Positions 54,001 through 64,000 of a stretch of 64,000 bases of DNA are shown in pieces. The stretch is from Lottia gigantea (taxonomy: Eukaryota; Mollusca; Gastropoda; Lottiidae): NCBI RefSeq assembly GCF_000327385.1, contig NW_008708456.1, positions 170,063 to 234,062 on the forward strand, given 5' to 3'. Below the pieces are notes generated by a model. It made no database searches, was not told the DNA's origin, and saw only the letters and a program-made list of their open reading frames with translations. Made by a program: the position numbers and the translations under genes. Positions within the stretch are counted from its first letter, which is position 1. Every line of letters starts with the position of its first letter.

Positions 54001-54341
54001 TAAATATATGGCACATCGAAACAATACCACTTCATCAGAGGGATTCCTTGCTTTCACAAACATGTTTCAATGACATTTATAGCATGTATTTCTTCCTTTC
54101 CTCCTGCCCTAATTCAATTTCCATTTGTAATTTTGGGTCTCTGTAGTTTTTGTGACTTCTGTTAAACAAAAAGAAATTTGACTTATAATACCTCAGCATT
54201 GAGCCATGCATGATCTTCACTTAGCTGATTAAAGTTGGTGGTTTCTCGAACTTCAGCAAATCTGTTCTTAATGGCTGTATCTTCAAGGAATTTATTTAAT
54301 AACTCCTTTCCTTTAGCTTCTGATATAGCCTTGGCAGACAT
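42031..54341 (-). CDS. ACLY: ATP-citrate lyase (ATP-citrate synthase)
   Basis: ACLY makes cytosolic acetyl-CoA and oxaloacetate from citrate, CoA and ATP. Twenty-seven exons: 54341-54192, 53728-53606, 53007-52846, 52506-52415, 52052-51973, 51743-51613, 51151-51033, 50843-50707, 50412-50351, 50143-50026, 49828-49686, 48367-48117, 47807-47639, 47444-47340, 47060-46969, 46753-46649, 45970-45889, 45653-45543, 45304-45177, 44898-44805, 44613-44459, 44225-44075, 43823-43680, 43146-43033, 42850-42768, 42578-42502, 42128-42031. They join to 1091 residues (human 1101). The start [15 protein letters not shown] matches human. Order: ATP-grasp/CoA-ligase half, a linker (about 433-480) with a basophilic-kinase-like RRSS at 445-448 near the place of human Ser455, the phospho-histidine loop FGHAGAC (His749, human His760), and a citrate-synthase-like half with [15 protein letters not shown]. 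It ends [18 protein letters not shown] possible 9-nt exon lies at 49358-49366. Confidence 0.96.
46089..46474. mobile_element. MITE-like foldback element with palindromic tandem core
   Basis: The element spans 46095-46468 (374 bp). Its ends TATGGAGCCCCTTAA and TTAAGGGGCTCCGTA are inverted repeats with one mismatch, and the 6-bp direct repeat GAAAAC flanks it at 46089-46094 and 46469-46474, as expected for a target-site duplication. The interior is about six 32 bp units (TCGTTTAAACGAATTAATTT plus TTTCCTCTATTT) followed by diverged copies of the palindrome TTTCGTTTAAACGAAA. It is non-coding and sits in the ACLY intron between exons 16 and 17. The superfamily is unknown. Confidence 0.85.
48368..49685. 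other. ACLY intron 11, holding one candidate microexon
   Basis: AT-rich intron of 1.3 kb. At 49358-49366 the minus strand reads TTTGCTTTCAG, then CTGATGCAG, then GTAGAG. This 9-nt exon would be phase-0 compatible with both neighbours and would add Leu-Met-Gln in the ACLY linker. Nothing else was seen. Confidence 0.45.
51327..51354 (+). other. Degenerate hammerhead-like motif (retroelement remnant)
   Basis: CTTGATAAAGGGATTAGTCCCGAAATG (written in two parts: CTTGATAAA, then GGGATTAGTCCCGAAATG) resembles the CTGATGA, stem II, GAAA core of hammerhead ribozymes carried by Penelope-like elements and retrozymes. The GGGA/TCCC stem and GAAA are present, but the CTGATGA part is altered, so self-cleavage is unlikely. 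It is probably a small decayed fragment. Confidence 0.3.
51505..51594. repeat. Hairpin inverted repeat, ~38 bp arms
   Basis: Left arm TGATTACAAACAGATAAAGG continues into AGGTTAATAGATGAA. The right arm ends in TATCTGTTTGTAATCA. The spacer is G-rich (GGAGGGAGGGG). It is a small foldback in the ACLY intron between exons 6 and 7. No flanking duplication was identified. Confidence 0.7.
53204..53280. repeat. 21 bp tandem repeat
   Basis: About three and a half copies of AAATGAATGAACTTGAAAGAC lie in the ACLY intron between exons 2 and 3. The repeat is a multiple of three and is open on the minus strand (HLSFKFI repeats), but it is not an exon. Confidence 0.9.
53770..53930 (-). mobile_element. Probable tRNA-derived SINE
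   Basis: Read on the minus strand from 53930 it begins GGTTCTATAGCACAGTCAGT followed by TAGAGCG, close to a tRNA 5' end with a Pol III A box. A weaker B-box-like GGGTCGATAAG follows about 90 nt on. The 3' end is not clear and no poly(A) or flanking duplication was found. It lies in ACLY intron 1. Confidence 0.45.
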
Positions 54342-54384
54342 CTTGTTTTAGCAAGTGTGTGGTATATGGATGATCAATCTAAAG
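54342..54384 (-). other. ACLY: ACLY 5' leader segment before the start codon
   Basis: A good acceptor (TTTGTAAATTTCAG) lies at 54385-54386, 43 nt upstream of the ATG. This indicates at least one more upstream non-coding exon and that transcription starts further right. Confidence 0.6.
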
Positions 54385-54761
54385 CTGAAATTTACAAAAG
54401 AAATTCATCATTTTTTCAAAAATTCGTAAAAGCTAATTGAAAGTTTCAAAGTTGCTTTCTTTTTGATTAAAACATTTGTTGTATTTATCACTTTTTGAAT
54501 TGCAAATCAGAGGACAAATCATGAGTAAAATTGTTGTACAAGCATCAAAAGATTTTATCCCTTTCGAAAACCCTGAGAAATTTATCAAAATTTCACTGAC
54601 TGATACTTTTTCTGAATAGCTAGTTCTAAGTTATGTGTACTTTAAAAAACATACTCTTTGCGACCTGATATTTAGAAAACCTTGTACCAGTACTCTACCT
54701 GACAGATGCGCCATTTGTTTTGACCAATCAAATTTTATTCTCAAACGGGAATTTTATAACT

Positions 54762-54861
54762 AAGCCAATAAGTAATAGTGTTCACAGCTCACCATCGAAA
54801 TTTGAGCCTTCGAATCCATGTGTGTCCAGAATTATCTGAGTTTGAATGTTAAAATGACGAC
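54762..54861 (+). repeat. Dispersed repeat C, copy 2
   Basis: Same-orientation relative of 16650-16750, with GAGCCTTCGAATCCATGTGTGT-like and GTTTGAATGTTAAAATGACG-like phrases. It is the best-preserved of the three copies seen. Confidence 0.65.
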
Positions 54862-55378
54862 TTGACGACTAGAAATATTAAGTGAAATTCCTAGTTTAAA
54901 GTAATTTTAAAGGGATTATATTTGGAATGCCAATTTCTTGGTACCGTATATGATTAAAGATTTTGGTATATAATTTGAGTTTCTTGGTATAAAATTTCAA
55001 CTTCTTGGTATGTGATTCTATTATGTTGGATTTTTTTCCCTTTTAACATTCCATAGTTATGCGATTTTCATACATTTCTGGTGCTACTAAAGGCTATTTA
55101 CATATATTCAAGACTAAAATCAACCTTTCAAAATAGCGCAACTGTCCCTTTAAACTTTCAGTAAAATAATATGCAAGCAATAAATATGTAAAAATTATAT
55201 AATGTGTAATGAAATATGAGGTGTACTGTACATAGACAAGGAAGTGTTGAATATTCATCTTATTTTACACAGAATATAAATCATACCAGGTTTTATTTCA
55301 TGCTTAATTTCACAAACTATATCTTATATAACTTTATCATCTATAACATAAACTCTTTTATATAGAGATTATATCTTA

Positions 55379-55402
55379 TATATATATATATATATATATA
55401 TC
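55379..55402. repeat. TA dinucleotide microsatellite
   Basis: About twelve uninterrupted TA repeats. Confidence 0.95.
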
Positions 55403-55477
55403 AAACTAAATAAGACTTTCTTCACATAGATACTAGTTTCAAGATATTAAGATAATGTATTATAAGCTTAATACTGG

Positions 55478-55584
55478 CAACATATTCTCGAAACGATCTT
55501 AGAGCTAGGATGTCCTGGAATCAGTTTTAGAAGGTAACAACCTAGAACATCCTAGTGCTAAGAGCGTTTCCAGAATATGTGACC
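55478..55584. repeat. Hairpin foldback, ~42 bp arms
   Basis: The arm CAACATATTCTCGAAACGAT continuing to CTAGGATGT pairs with the downstream arm ACATCCTAGTGCTAAGAGCG continuing to CCAGAATATGTGACC, with a few mismatches and a ~20 bp loop. The symmetry may extend further out at lower similarity. It is consistent with a small MITE. Confidence 0.75.
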
Positions 55585-56528
55585 TGGTTTGAGCCTAATC
55601 CTATTCACTCACATTAAAAAATTAGCTGAAGAAAATAAAGGTAAAAAAAATCCAGTCCCATGATCAAAATTACTTTCTGCATCTAGCCAGTGTCACCTGT
55701 GAAGTTTAGATTTAAACTAGAGGACAAATGTTTAAGTAGCACTAAATGAATATATAAGCAACCTATTTGGTTGATCAGTACCTGATATGAGGTTCACAAC
55801 ATGTGTAATATGTTATATAAGGTAACTAGTTGTATAATATATCTATTGTCTTATATAAAATATCAAATCTCATCAGTAAATCAGAATAGATGACAGAGTG
55901 TACAATACATGACATCTCTAAGTTAAGATAACCCATCGAATGGCAGGAAGAAATGAGCTTCATTTTAAAACACCAACCTTAAACATCAGGGTTCAATCTG
56001 GATTGAAAAATTTGTTTAGCAATTTATCACACCAAATTTCAGTTTTGGATTTAGAATCAAGATAAAATTTTGATTCATCACATTTCATAAAAATTCGGTA
56101 GCAATTTTATAAATGTATATATATTCCAGTTTGTAGAGTCCAATGACGTAAGTTTGTTAAGGTTACAGAGAGTTGAGCTGTGTATTAAAGCCTTGGCATA
56201 AAATTATCATGAAAAACATACATTTTGATTCAATTTGCAGATCTTCGAGGTAAATCTAATTTTTAGCTAATCAAATGAAATGTTGACTTGCAGACACTTC
56301 TTTAACCATGGGCGAGTGCATCATGAATAGTAACATGTAATCATTCAACCATCCTAATCTCTAGTACCGGTACATAATATATTATTTGACACTAGTCATG
56401 TATAGGTTTACTATTTACTGCACAGTTTAAAACAAATATTTATCAAATAAAACATGTCATAGTTCAAACCTATAATATTGCCTTTTGAAATTGATAAGAT
56501 TGCATATTAAAATTAAATAACCATAAAC

Positions 56529-56847
56529 GGATTGTAAAGAGTTTTTCTTAATATTTCATGTGTATCAAGGACACTGATAGCATCAATTCGCACCATTCCA
56601 ATTTTTAATCAGAAAAATATGTTATAGCAAATAAGGTCTTTTTTGTTTTATGATGAAAAGAAAACAGTTACTATTGACAACCCACAAGTCACTATTCAAA
56701 AGAAGGCACTGGCACAAGTTTAATAACTAGCTAGCAGCTAATAGCTAGAATCACAAACATCTGATTGAAAATTGGAATGATGCAAATCAATGATATCAGT
56801 GATATCCATGATATACATGAAAATGAAGAAAATCACTTTACAATCCC
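56529..56847. mobile_element. Foldback MITE-like element, ~85 bp inverted arms
   Basis: Left arm 56529-56612 and right arm 56761-56847 are reverse complements at roughly 80 percent by eye. The arm tips read CGGATTGTAAAGAG and CACTTTACAATCCC. The ~150 bp spacer is AT-rich and non-coding. A related single arm is at 62710-62780, so the family is dispersed. Confidence 0.75.
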
Positions 56848-57170
56848 TTTAAATCATACAGTTTGACAGACTAATACAAACAGGTTCAATACAGATCACT
56901 ATCCACAATTACTTTCCTCTAAATATGTATCTTAGAATTCCTCTTAAACACATAATTATATTTAAAAAAAATTCTGAATTAACACTTTAATGCTTATTTT
57001 GTTATATAAAGTTTTATAAGACTTAAAGAGATTTGAAAGACTTCGATGTACCATTACCAATAAAATACATTGTGATTTTAAGTGATAATTTATTTTGCAA
57101 TTTAAGATCATTCTACAACTAAAGAGTGTCCAATACTTCCATTGTTCTCTGATATAAGTAAGCAACTTAC

Positions 57171-57235
57171 CAACAGCGTTGGGTCAAAATACTCAAAATA
57201 TATCAGGCTGATATTGCCACGGTTTCTAACTGTCA
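57171..57235 (-). other. ACLY: Candidate non-coding ACLY leader exon
   Basis: On the minus strand GACCCAACGCTGTTG is followed by the donor GTAAGTTG, at the right place and orientation to join the acceptor at 54385. The exon start is not defined. Confidence 0.3.
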
Positions 57236-60200
57236 ACTAAGAGAATCAATCGCTAACTAACCTAACTATCTAGATGATCCATGATTTAAATATATCACCC
57301 AATAACATGGTTGATTGACTGAAAATAATCCTAGATTCCTACCAGCTGGTACCAGCTGTCTATTCATTTCAACATCCCTACAAAATGTTACCATCTCATA
57401 AAAATTAATGATCCAATGTTAATGAGGAGTTTAATCCCTTCATTTTTTCCTACTTACAATAGACAAATACTTACATAAGCTTACTAAAATAAATGGAAAA
57501 CATGTATGTTTGATTGAAAATCTAAATTTCAATTGTAGCAACATAAGCCTCTAATGGATTCCTTAGTTTTTCAAAGTACAGATGGTGGTGCACAAGACTA
57601 CCGTTTAGACAAGTAAGAAATACAATAGATCGGAAAGACCAGTATTGCCGAACGTTATAAAGCTGACATTTTGCGTTTCCACTGAGTAAAGTGATAGCCG
57701 GCTTAAAGCTAGCTTCCATTTAGCCCCCAATAAATTGCTGATCCATTAAAGCCAAAATGACAACATCCACTGGACAGAGATGACAGCTTAGATATATACT
57801 TTTAAACTGGTTGGCCCATTAAAACTACAGGTGGGGGGTGGACTGAAACAGGATTAAAAGGTAGTGAATTAGAGTTCTAGATTTTAAAAATTCTACATTA
57901 ATTCTATGAAGACAAAGGTCTCACATACCGATATTTTAGAACTTTGTGATGTTGTGGGTTACATTTACCCATACGCCATAAAAGGATCGCTTTTATTATT
58001 TTCAAAATTTTCATTTTTGAACACAGGTTATAAATGACTTTGCAAGGTCAAAGGTCATTGACCTAGGATGCCCATTCATACTTATATTTTTTATTTCTGA
58101 TATATACTGCTTTTACAAACTTTTAAGGATCATATTTCTTTTATTTCTTTGTTGACCTTTTAAACAAAAGTTATTGTGCTTGTTCTTCATTTGTATTGTG
58201 TAGTGTTTAATATCAGTTTTACAGCAATTAGAAAAATTGACTTTTTACTACTGAATGTTATCAAATGAATGCGTCTTTCCACTACAGAATGTTAAAGGGC
58301 TAGACCAGTTTATTTTACAACGTGGAGAATAACTCTTATTATGTGTGAAACTATATCTAAACCCTTTATCATCAAATTTGAAGTTTCCTATTGTAATTGA
58401 TACAAGGCCAGTTTTTTCATGTGAATGGTTTCTTAGCGTCTGGGAAAGCTGGGAAAGGATTTCCGAGACCACGGACATGCGCAGAAGGTTTTGTTCACAA
58501 ATAGCGCCAAATTTCGATCAGAAATATAAAATTACCTACGTACGTTATGGATCATTATCATTATAGCAAAATTCACAAAATCTCAATAATGAGAAATGAA
58601 AATAACAAATTTGATCACTACTTTTATTTTTTACTGGGTCTTCTGGTCGGAAATATGTGTAGTTTACACTGATTGGTTCAATTGGTCCAATCAAAATTGA
58701 GTTCATAATCATAGATATCTAATATCAACAAGCTCAAAATTTGCTAGTTGCTATTTTCCAGAACGGTAATAATGGAGGCTGCGAGATTTGAAATTCTTAA
58801 GAATTATTTTATGGGTTGTGACTTAACACTTTTTTCCTGATTATTTCAAAAAAGATATTTGATAAAAGTCATTTTACCGTACCTTTATACTGTAAAATTG
58901 TTTGGATAGATAAGAAGAATAAAAAGTATTTCAAGTCATTAACATAAACAGGCAGAATTTATTTTATGATTATTTTCTATGTGCACATGATAGCCTTTGT
59001 AATTCTGTGTATGTGGCTACTTTTATTTTTAAAATCGGAGCATTGTGCCTAAAGTTATTGTCATAAATGTTTAAGTACTTTTAGTTCTTATTTAGTAATG
59101 GCGGCCATACTTATTTTTTTCGCTAAAGTCACTTTTATAATATTTTTATGTTGGCATGCTTTGTCTCGAACTCATGGTACAATTCAAGATCATTAACTTT
59201 ATATTTTTCAATGTAGAGATACTGAATATCATTAACATTTCGAATTTGGGAGTTCATTAATTGATTAATGGTTTGTTTGGAGGGTACGTTTTATTGTAAG
59301 TATCTTGTATATCATTCATATTGTAAGAGACGACCAAAAATCGTTCCGATTCCACCAATGTCCGAAATATTCTTGGTTATCCTGTCAACATTTTATGTTA
59401 TTTCTGCATATATATTATTGTTACTTATGCTATGCTTATGCTTATAAAGTGTTTACTTATCTTTGTGTTTTGAATTTTCGGAGCGTGAAACAATATACTG
59501 TATACTTGAATCATTAATTTTTATAGGTCTACCATTAAAAATTACTTTCTTTTACTTAGTTTACTAAATATGAACATCACAATAGTTGTACACAAAACTT
59601 TAAACTTGACCCTTGTGCCAATGCCTTTTATTTAATAGTAACTTGTTACTTGTTAAATCTCTACAATTTATTGTAAGACAAAAAGTGATTGATCTTAAAA
59701 TTCAATACCGGTACTCAACATTCTTAAGCTAATAACTAATCAACTGTCAGTGAGTGTGGCATTAAGCTTGGCATTAAGGATTTGGGAATTCCCTTTTTGA
59801 CCCATTTTCGCACAAGCGCCCTTGCTGGCCATACATATTTTGCTATCGGCTATAAGCTTAAATCATGTCTGAAAATGTATTAGCTTATGTGAAAAGCATA
59901 GTGGTCTTTAAGGGGTAATGAAACAAGTTGGTTGCAGTCTGACAAAGATTTTTAATCGGAATAAAATCACTTGAAAGCAATGGAATCAATTGAAATGCGA
60001 CCTTGTCTAAACTCGCTAACCCGCCATCTCCACTTCTTTATTTGTCCCTTCCAAATGTATAAAATTTACTCCCAAATACATATTGTACATAGTTAAATGC
60101 AGACTTGAACCAGCTTTTTATTGATATATTTTTAAATACTTTTTATGGTCGTGTGTTTCCTAGAATTGTCAGTTTGAAGTCAACATTTTCAACATTCTCA

Positions 60201-61399
60201 TTCGGCTATTCCATTTTCATCAAACGGCCATTGGCTTGTGATTTGGCTTTAAATAGGAAGTAGGAAGATGTGGAAAGGATGAGTTCTATGAATCTGGTCA
60301 AATTATGATTTTTTCTTTGTATCAATTTTTCTTAAATTTAGGTTAGTGTCAAATATTATGACTGTGACTGTGACATATTCAATTTTTTCACAACATTTGA
60401 GGCACACAAAATCACAATTCAACGATATTATTAGTCTATTTCTTTTAACGCCGTTCTGCCAATTCTCAGATATATAGGCCATGATTTTACTAAAATCTGG
60501 CATGTTTACTCAATCTGCATGATATACTAGATGATGATCGATCAACATGACGTAAGTGACCATAGCACATCAATGACAATAGATGTCTGGATATTCCAGT
60601 CGACTCCCTTTGAAATTGCAGTCAAGCTTAAGAATAATTTGTTTTCCTTACGTGAAAAATTGGACAAAAATATGCTGAAAATGATCTAGATCTGTGTTTA
60701 GGTTACTTTCAGGATTCAAATTTGGGGATTGGTACCAGATGAAATATAAGCTTAATATTAACAATTTTTGTTATCTAATTAATCTTCTGCAAAATCTAAG
60801 CCTAGCCTAGCCTAGGCCTACTTACTTATGTCGAAATCGACGAGAATGCTCTTTCCAAAAAGGCACACTCCAGGTTTGAGGAAAAAATCTTAATAAATAG
60901 ATCTCACACCATATATAAGCTTTTAATTTTAATAAATCATATCATCCTGTAATTTGATGCAACATCAGATTATTTTTTTTTCTGTCACGGTTACAGCAAC
61001 TTAGCCTACACTAGTCATTGACGCTTGACGGCCAGCCTATTTTTAGAGGGGGGAAACTCCTAGATGCGATGTCAGCTCAAATCCTCCTATATAGATCTCT
61101 GTGATTTAATTTATTGTAAAACAAATTGATTGATCTTCATAGATCATTGATGTAGAAAAAAATTGAACAACAATGTCTTAAAGTTAAGGAGAACAGTCAG
61201 CATTTGCGGGGATTGATTTTGGACTTGTTCTTTATTGTGCTTTAATAGTCTTAAGAAGTACTAAAACACACGAAAATCCTATGATCTCTTCAAATATAAG
61301 CTTACCTCACACTTGAATTTTCACGTTGTGTATTCCTATATATAGGCCTATGTGTTTCTAAATATGGCATACCTTCACTAAAATTTGACTTGAATTTTT
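57236..61399. other. Upstream non-coding region, no gene assigned
   Basis: About 4 kb with several short unlinked open frames on both strands. One short plus-strand frame at 59098-59196 is listed separately. No recognised domain, RNA gene or transposon end was seen. Confidence 0.4.
59098..59196 (+). CDS. Very short signal-peptide-like frame, possible first exon
   Basis: ATGGCGGCCATACTT opens a 32-residue frame beginning MAAILIFFAKVTFIIFLCWH, which resembles a secretory signal. A weak donor-like GTACAA occurs in it. No continuation exon was found before the window end, so this may well be chance. Confidence 0.12.
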   Translation: MAAILIFFAKVTFIIFLCWHALSRTHGTIQDH

Positions 61400-61492
61400 A
61401 ACTTTCAAACGTAAATAATTATGGATACATATCGATTTGAAGGCTCAGATTTCGACATTGAGCTGCGAGTGTGAACACTATTACAAAAAACT
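61400..61492 (-). repeat. Dispersed repeat C, copy 3 (inverted)
   Basis: The reverse complement matches 16650-16750 and 54762-54861, including TGTAATAGTGTTCACACTC and GAGCCTTCAAATCG, with more divergence at its far end. Confidence 0.6.
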
Positions 61493-61687
61493 AAGGTATG
61501 ATTGGTCGAACTGATATAGAAGGTGCTACTTTAAATAAATGAAATCTATTCAATGATAATTTATTTGGCGACAAAGGCAGACAGGAGCCTGAGACTGAGA
61601 GGGAGGGAAAGTCAATGATCAAAAGACATTATGGTACCTTGATAGACTACTTAGGTCACATACGGTATATCTAAATAAAATACTTAC

Positions 61688-61870
61688 ATTAAATGACAAA
61701 CTTGATAAAATGTTGAAATAGTAGACAAACACTCACACTGCGATCTCGAACTAAATGAAGTAAGGAGTTTCGGCTCACTCACGCCACAACGTGAAAACAC
61801 ACAATTTCTATGCGTGTCACATCGGCTGATCACTGAATGACCTCTGACCCTAGTCGATCCCCAGAAAAAC
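61688..61870 (-). other. ACLY: Candidate first exon and promoter-proximal region for ACLY
   Basis: A minus-strand segment of higher GC and CpG than its surroundings ends at the consensus donor TTTAAT|GTAAGTA (61688). It could be an alternative or the outermost ACLY leader exon, 7.3 kb upstream of the start codon, or belong to an unseen transcript. Confidence 0.3.
61838..61850 (-). promoter_or_regulatory. DR1 nuclear-receptor motif
   Basis: GGGTCAGAGGTCA on the minus strand is a direct repeat of the AGGTCA half-site with one-base spacing, the form bound by HNF4 and RXR heterodimers. It lies in the candidate ACLY first exon or promoter. Binding and function are inference. Confidence 0.35.
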
Positions 61871-63285
61871 ACTCAACAATTCTGATTCCTCAAGTGCCCT
61901 TGATCAACTTTGACAAAACAAATTGAATGATAATTTTATGCAGCAAGGTAGATCACTATTCGTTGATAAAACGGTGAAAATCGGTTGAAAATAATCAATG
62001 GTAGTCGACCTTGACTCGGAAGTAATAATATCATGTGACGTGACTGGCTCTAATGTAAACAACTCCACGTGGAAAAATAAAAGTAGACTTAAATAATGCA
62101 TAGCCTAGGCCTACACAAAACTCTGAATGAACATCAATTAAAAAAGGAACACCATAACAACGCCCGCAACGCCCCAAACCACACACAAGAATCTCATCCA
62201 GCACAAAACGCCAGCGTAAGAAAACAGAAAAACATGCATACATAAAGCAAAAGCAGACATATATCCACAACTCGCCAAGACCAGCGACAACAAACATCAA
62301 CAAAAGACAAAAGACAAAACAGCCACATCAGCGAGGACAAGGAAGCACGACAAGGAACATATTAATACATATCGCACCATGCTCCTCCTACCGATACCAC
62401 CCACTGCAGTGCCCAATCATCCACATCTCAGTGAGCTATAGACGCCAGCTTCCACCACATATTCACTCGTTGCTCTTCCACACTACCACCCCGACAAAGA
62501 CTCATGCATGTTAACCGAAACGCCACAAAAATCACGGAAAAGAGCAATTCCATTGACCATAACAGTCCACCTACCTATTTCATATTCATGACACAACTAG
62601 GCCTACGTGTAGCCTATGACTATGAGATGGATAAGTTTATGCTAACGTGATCAAGTAACATGACGTCATAAACACTTAGTTTTAGGGGAATTACAGGAAC
62701 CACAGACGTCTGATTGAAAATGGTGCAAATTGATGCTATCAGCGTCCCCAATAAGCATAATTTAGAAAACCTCTTTACATGCCACCCGTTTTTTTAAAAC
62801 AATTTTTTTTTATGATGATGATGATGGTGTTTCGATAAAGTCTGCTATAAACTCAACCCGCTAATTCAACTGACATCTGTTTCGATCTTAAATCGCGAAA
62901 TCTAACCTTCTAAAACTTTTCCCAGAAATCTCGTTGCAATCTTTCCAATATTTCCCATGCGAGGCTGGCCAATACTTAGTGTCTGCAAAAATATCAGTAA
63001 ATCATGACCGTAAAAATCTTTATTACGTCAAACTCAAACTATAGACCACCACATTTTATCATCATCTGTATGCCACAGCACACATAACGACTATTTTTAG
63101 AAGTATCCTTCCGCATGTAAATCTCTCATCAGCTCACAAAATCTGATAGAAAAGACAATTTAAAGGATCAAATTCCCAAATCTAGACAAAAAATCAGTCA
63201 AAATAGGCATTTCGAAACCCCAAAAGTAAAGAGAAACAGGATTTCTTAAAATAGCACAGACTACATTCGTATACAATCATTTGCA
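61871..63285. other. Non-coding region with a C/A-rich patch
   Basis: No gene recognised. From about 62110 to 62560 the plus strand is rich in C and A and poor in G and T, unlike the rest of the window. A single foldback arm lies at 62710-62780. The satellite array begins at the right boundary. Confidence 0.5.
62710..62780. repeat. Single arm related to the 56529-56847 foldback
   Basis: GTCTGATTGAAAATGGTGCA and the following TTGATGCTATCAGCG phrase match the arm sequence of the foldback at 56529-56847. The partner arm was not found nearby, so this is a solo or decayed copy. Confidence 0.6.
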
Positions 63286-64000
63286 TATTTTGCCCAAGTG
63301 TTGGGCCTTTTCCTGCTCGGTAGACCGCCAGCACTCGGTACAAGACACCAAACCAAAGGAAAAACCATTACAGAAAGAATTGGAAGTTTCCCACAGGCCA
63401 CATAGAGCGAAAATGCCAAGACCTAGCTTTGCCAAATGGGTTTATTTTGCCCAAGTGTTGGGCCTTTTCCTGCTCGGTAGACCGCCAGCACTCGGTACAA
63501 GACACCAAACCAAAGGAAAAACCATTACAGAAAGAATTGGAAGTTTCCCACAGGCCACATAGAGCGAAAATGCCAAGACCTAGCTTTGCCAAATGGGTTT
63601 ATTTTGCCCAAGTGTTGGGCCTTTTCCTGCTCGGTAGACCGCCAGCACTCGGTACAAGACACCAAACCAAAGGAAAAACCATTACAGAAAGAATTGGAAG
63701 TTTCCCACAGGCCACATAGAGCGAAAATGCCAAGACCTAGCTTTGCCAAATGGGTTTATTTTGCCCAAGTGTTGGGCCTTTTCCTGCTCGGTAGACCGCC
63801 AGCACTCGGTACAAGACACCAAACCAAAGGAAAAACCATTACAGAAAGAATTGGAAGTTTCCCACAGGCCACATAGAGCGAAAATGCCAAGACCTAGCTT
63901 TGCCAAATGGGTTTATTTTGCCCAAGTGTTGGGCCTTTTCCTGCTCGGTAGACCGCCAGCACTCGGTACAAGACACCAAACCAAAGGAAAAACCATACAG
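63286..64000. repeat. 157 bp satellite array (continues past window)
   Basis: Four full and one partial head-to-tail copies of a 157 bp unit begin at TATTTTGCCCAAGTGTTGGG. Copies are practically identical; the only change I saw is a missing T in the last partial copy (about 63996). The unit is clearly more GC-rich than the flanks. Because 157 is not a multiple of three, long frames run through adjacent units on both strands. These are repeat translations, not genes. Confidence 0.97.

Larger units (their letters stand above)
54385..57170. other. ACLY leader intron with foldbacks and simple repeats, no gene
   Basis: No coding exon was found. It holds a copy of dispersed repeat C, a TA microsatellite and two foldback elements, each listed separately. 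Confidence 0.5.

Noticed and set aside
57522-57719. 65-codon minus-strand frame upstream of ACLY
   Set aside because: No recognisable domain, start context or splice connection to ACLY.
62031-62303. 90-codon minus-strand hydrophobic frame
   Set aside because: It arises from the G/T-rich strand of the skewed patch and looks compositionally driven rather than like a membrane protein.
63281-63906. Overlapping 74-96 codon frames on both strands
   Set aside because: They repeat with the 157 bp satellite and shift frame every unit. There is no independent sign of coding.
1-64000. tRNA, rRNA or snRNA genes
   Set aside because: None recognised. The only tRNA-like segment (53930 downwards on minus) is better explained as a SINE head.

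Overview
The window is animal nuclear DNA: AT-rich, intron-dense, with short GT-AG-bounded exons, large introns and many lineage-specific repeats. The protein sequences and the repeat style (families with internal ~165 bp units ending in a GTGGGCGTATAAAA tag) suggest a lophotrochozoan, most likely a mollusc. The species cannot be fixed from the sequence. No virus-like element, prokaryotic operon or CRISPR array was found.

Layout, left to right. (1) 2408-26579, minus strand: an unconventional class I myosin, best matched to MYO1D. Twenty coding exons give 834 codons from the start codon. The end of the TH1 tail lies off the left edge. Its introns carry two ~165 bp-unit repeat families, a 32 bp minisatellite, and an array of 16 extra partial copies of one of its own exons with the splice acceptor attached. 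(2) 28199-37717, minus: CIP2A, 22 coding exons, 920 residues, armadillo-like N-terminal half and coiled-coil C-terminal half. (3) 38740-39271, plus, divergent from CIP2A: a three-exon gene for a short ASDURF-like prefoldin-family protein. (4) 40250-40435, minus: a possible 61-residue tail-anchored microprotein. (5) 42031-54341, minus: ATP-citrate lyase (ACLY), 27 coding exons, 1091 residues, plus a possible optional 9-nt microexon. (6) 54342-63285: ACLY leader region with candidate untranslated exons, foldback elements and otherwise unassigned DNA. (7) 63286-64000: the start of a near-identical 157 bp satellite array that runs off the right edge.

The three large gene models were built exon by exon. 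Splice phases close without a frame break from start to stop (CIP2A 2763 nt, ACLY 3276 nt) or to the window edge (MYO1D 2502 nt). The genes do not form one pathway: MYO1D is an actin motor, CIP2A a PP2A and mitotic/DNA-damage regulator, ASDURF a co-chaperone subunit, and ACLY makes cytosolic acetyl-CoA. I see no evidence of a wholly new multi-gene system. The most unusual structure is the exon-derived acceptor array inside MYO1D. All family names rest on remembered protein sequences, not on a database search.
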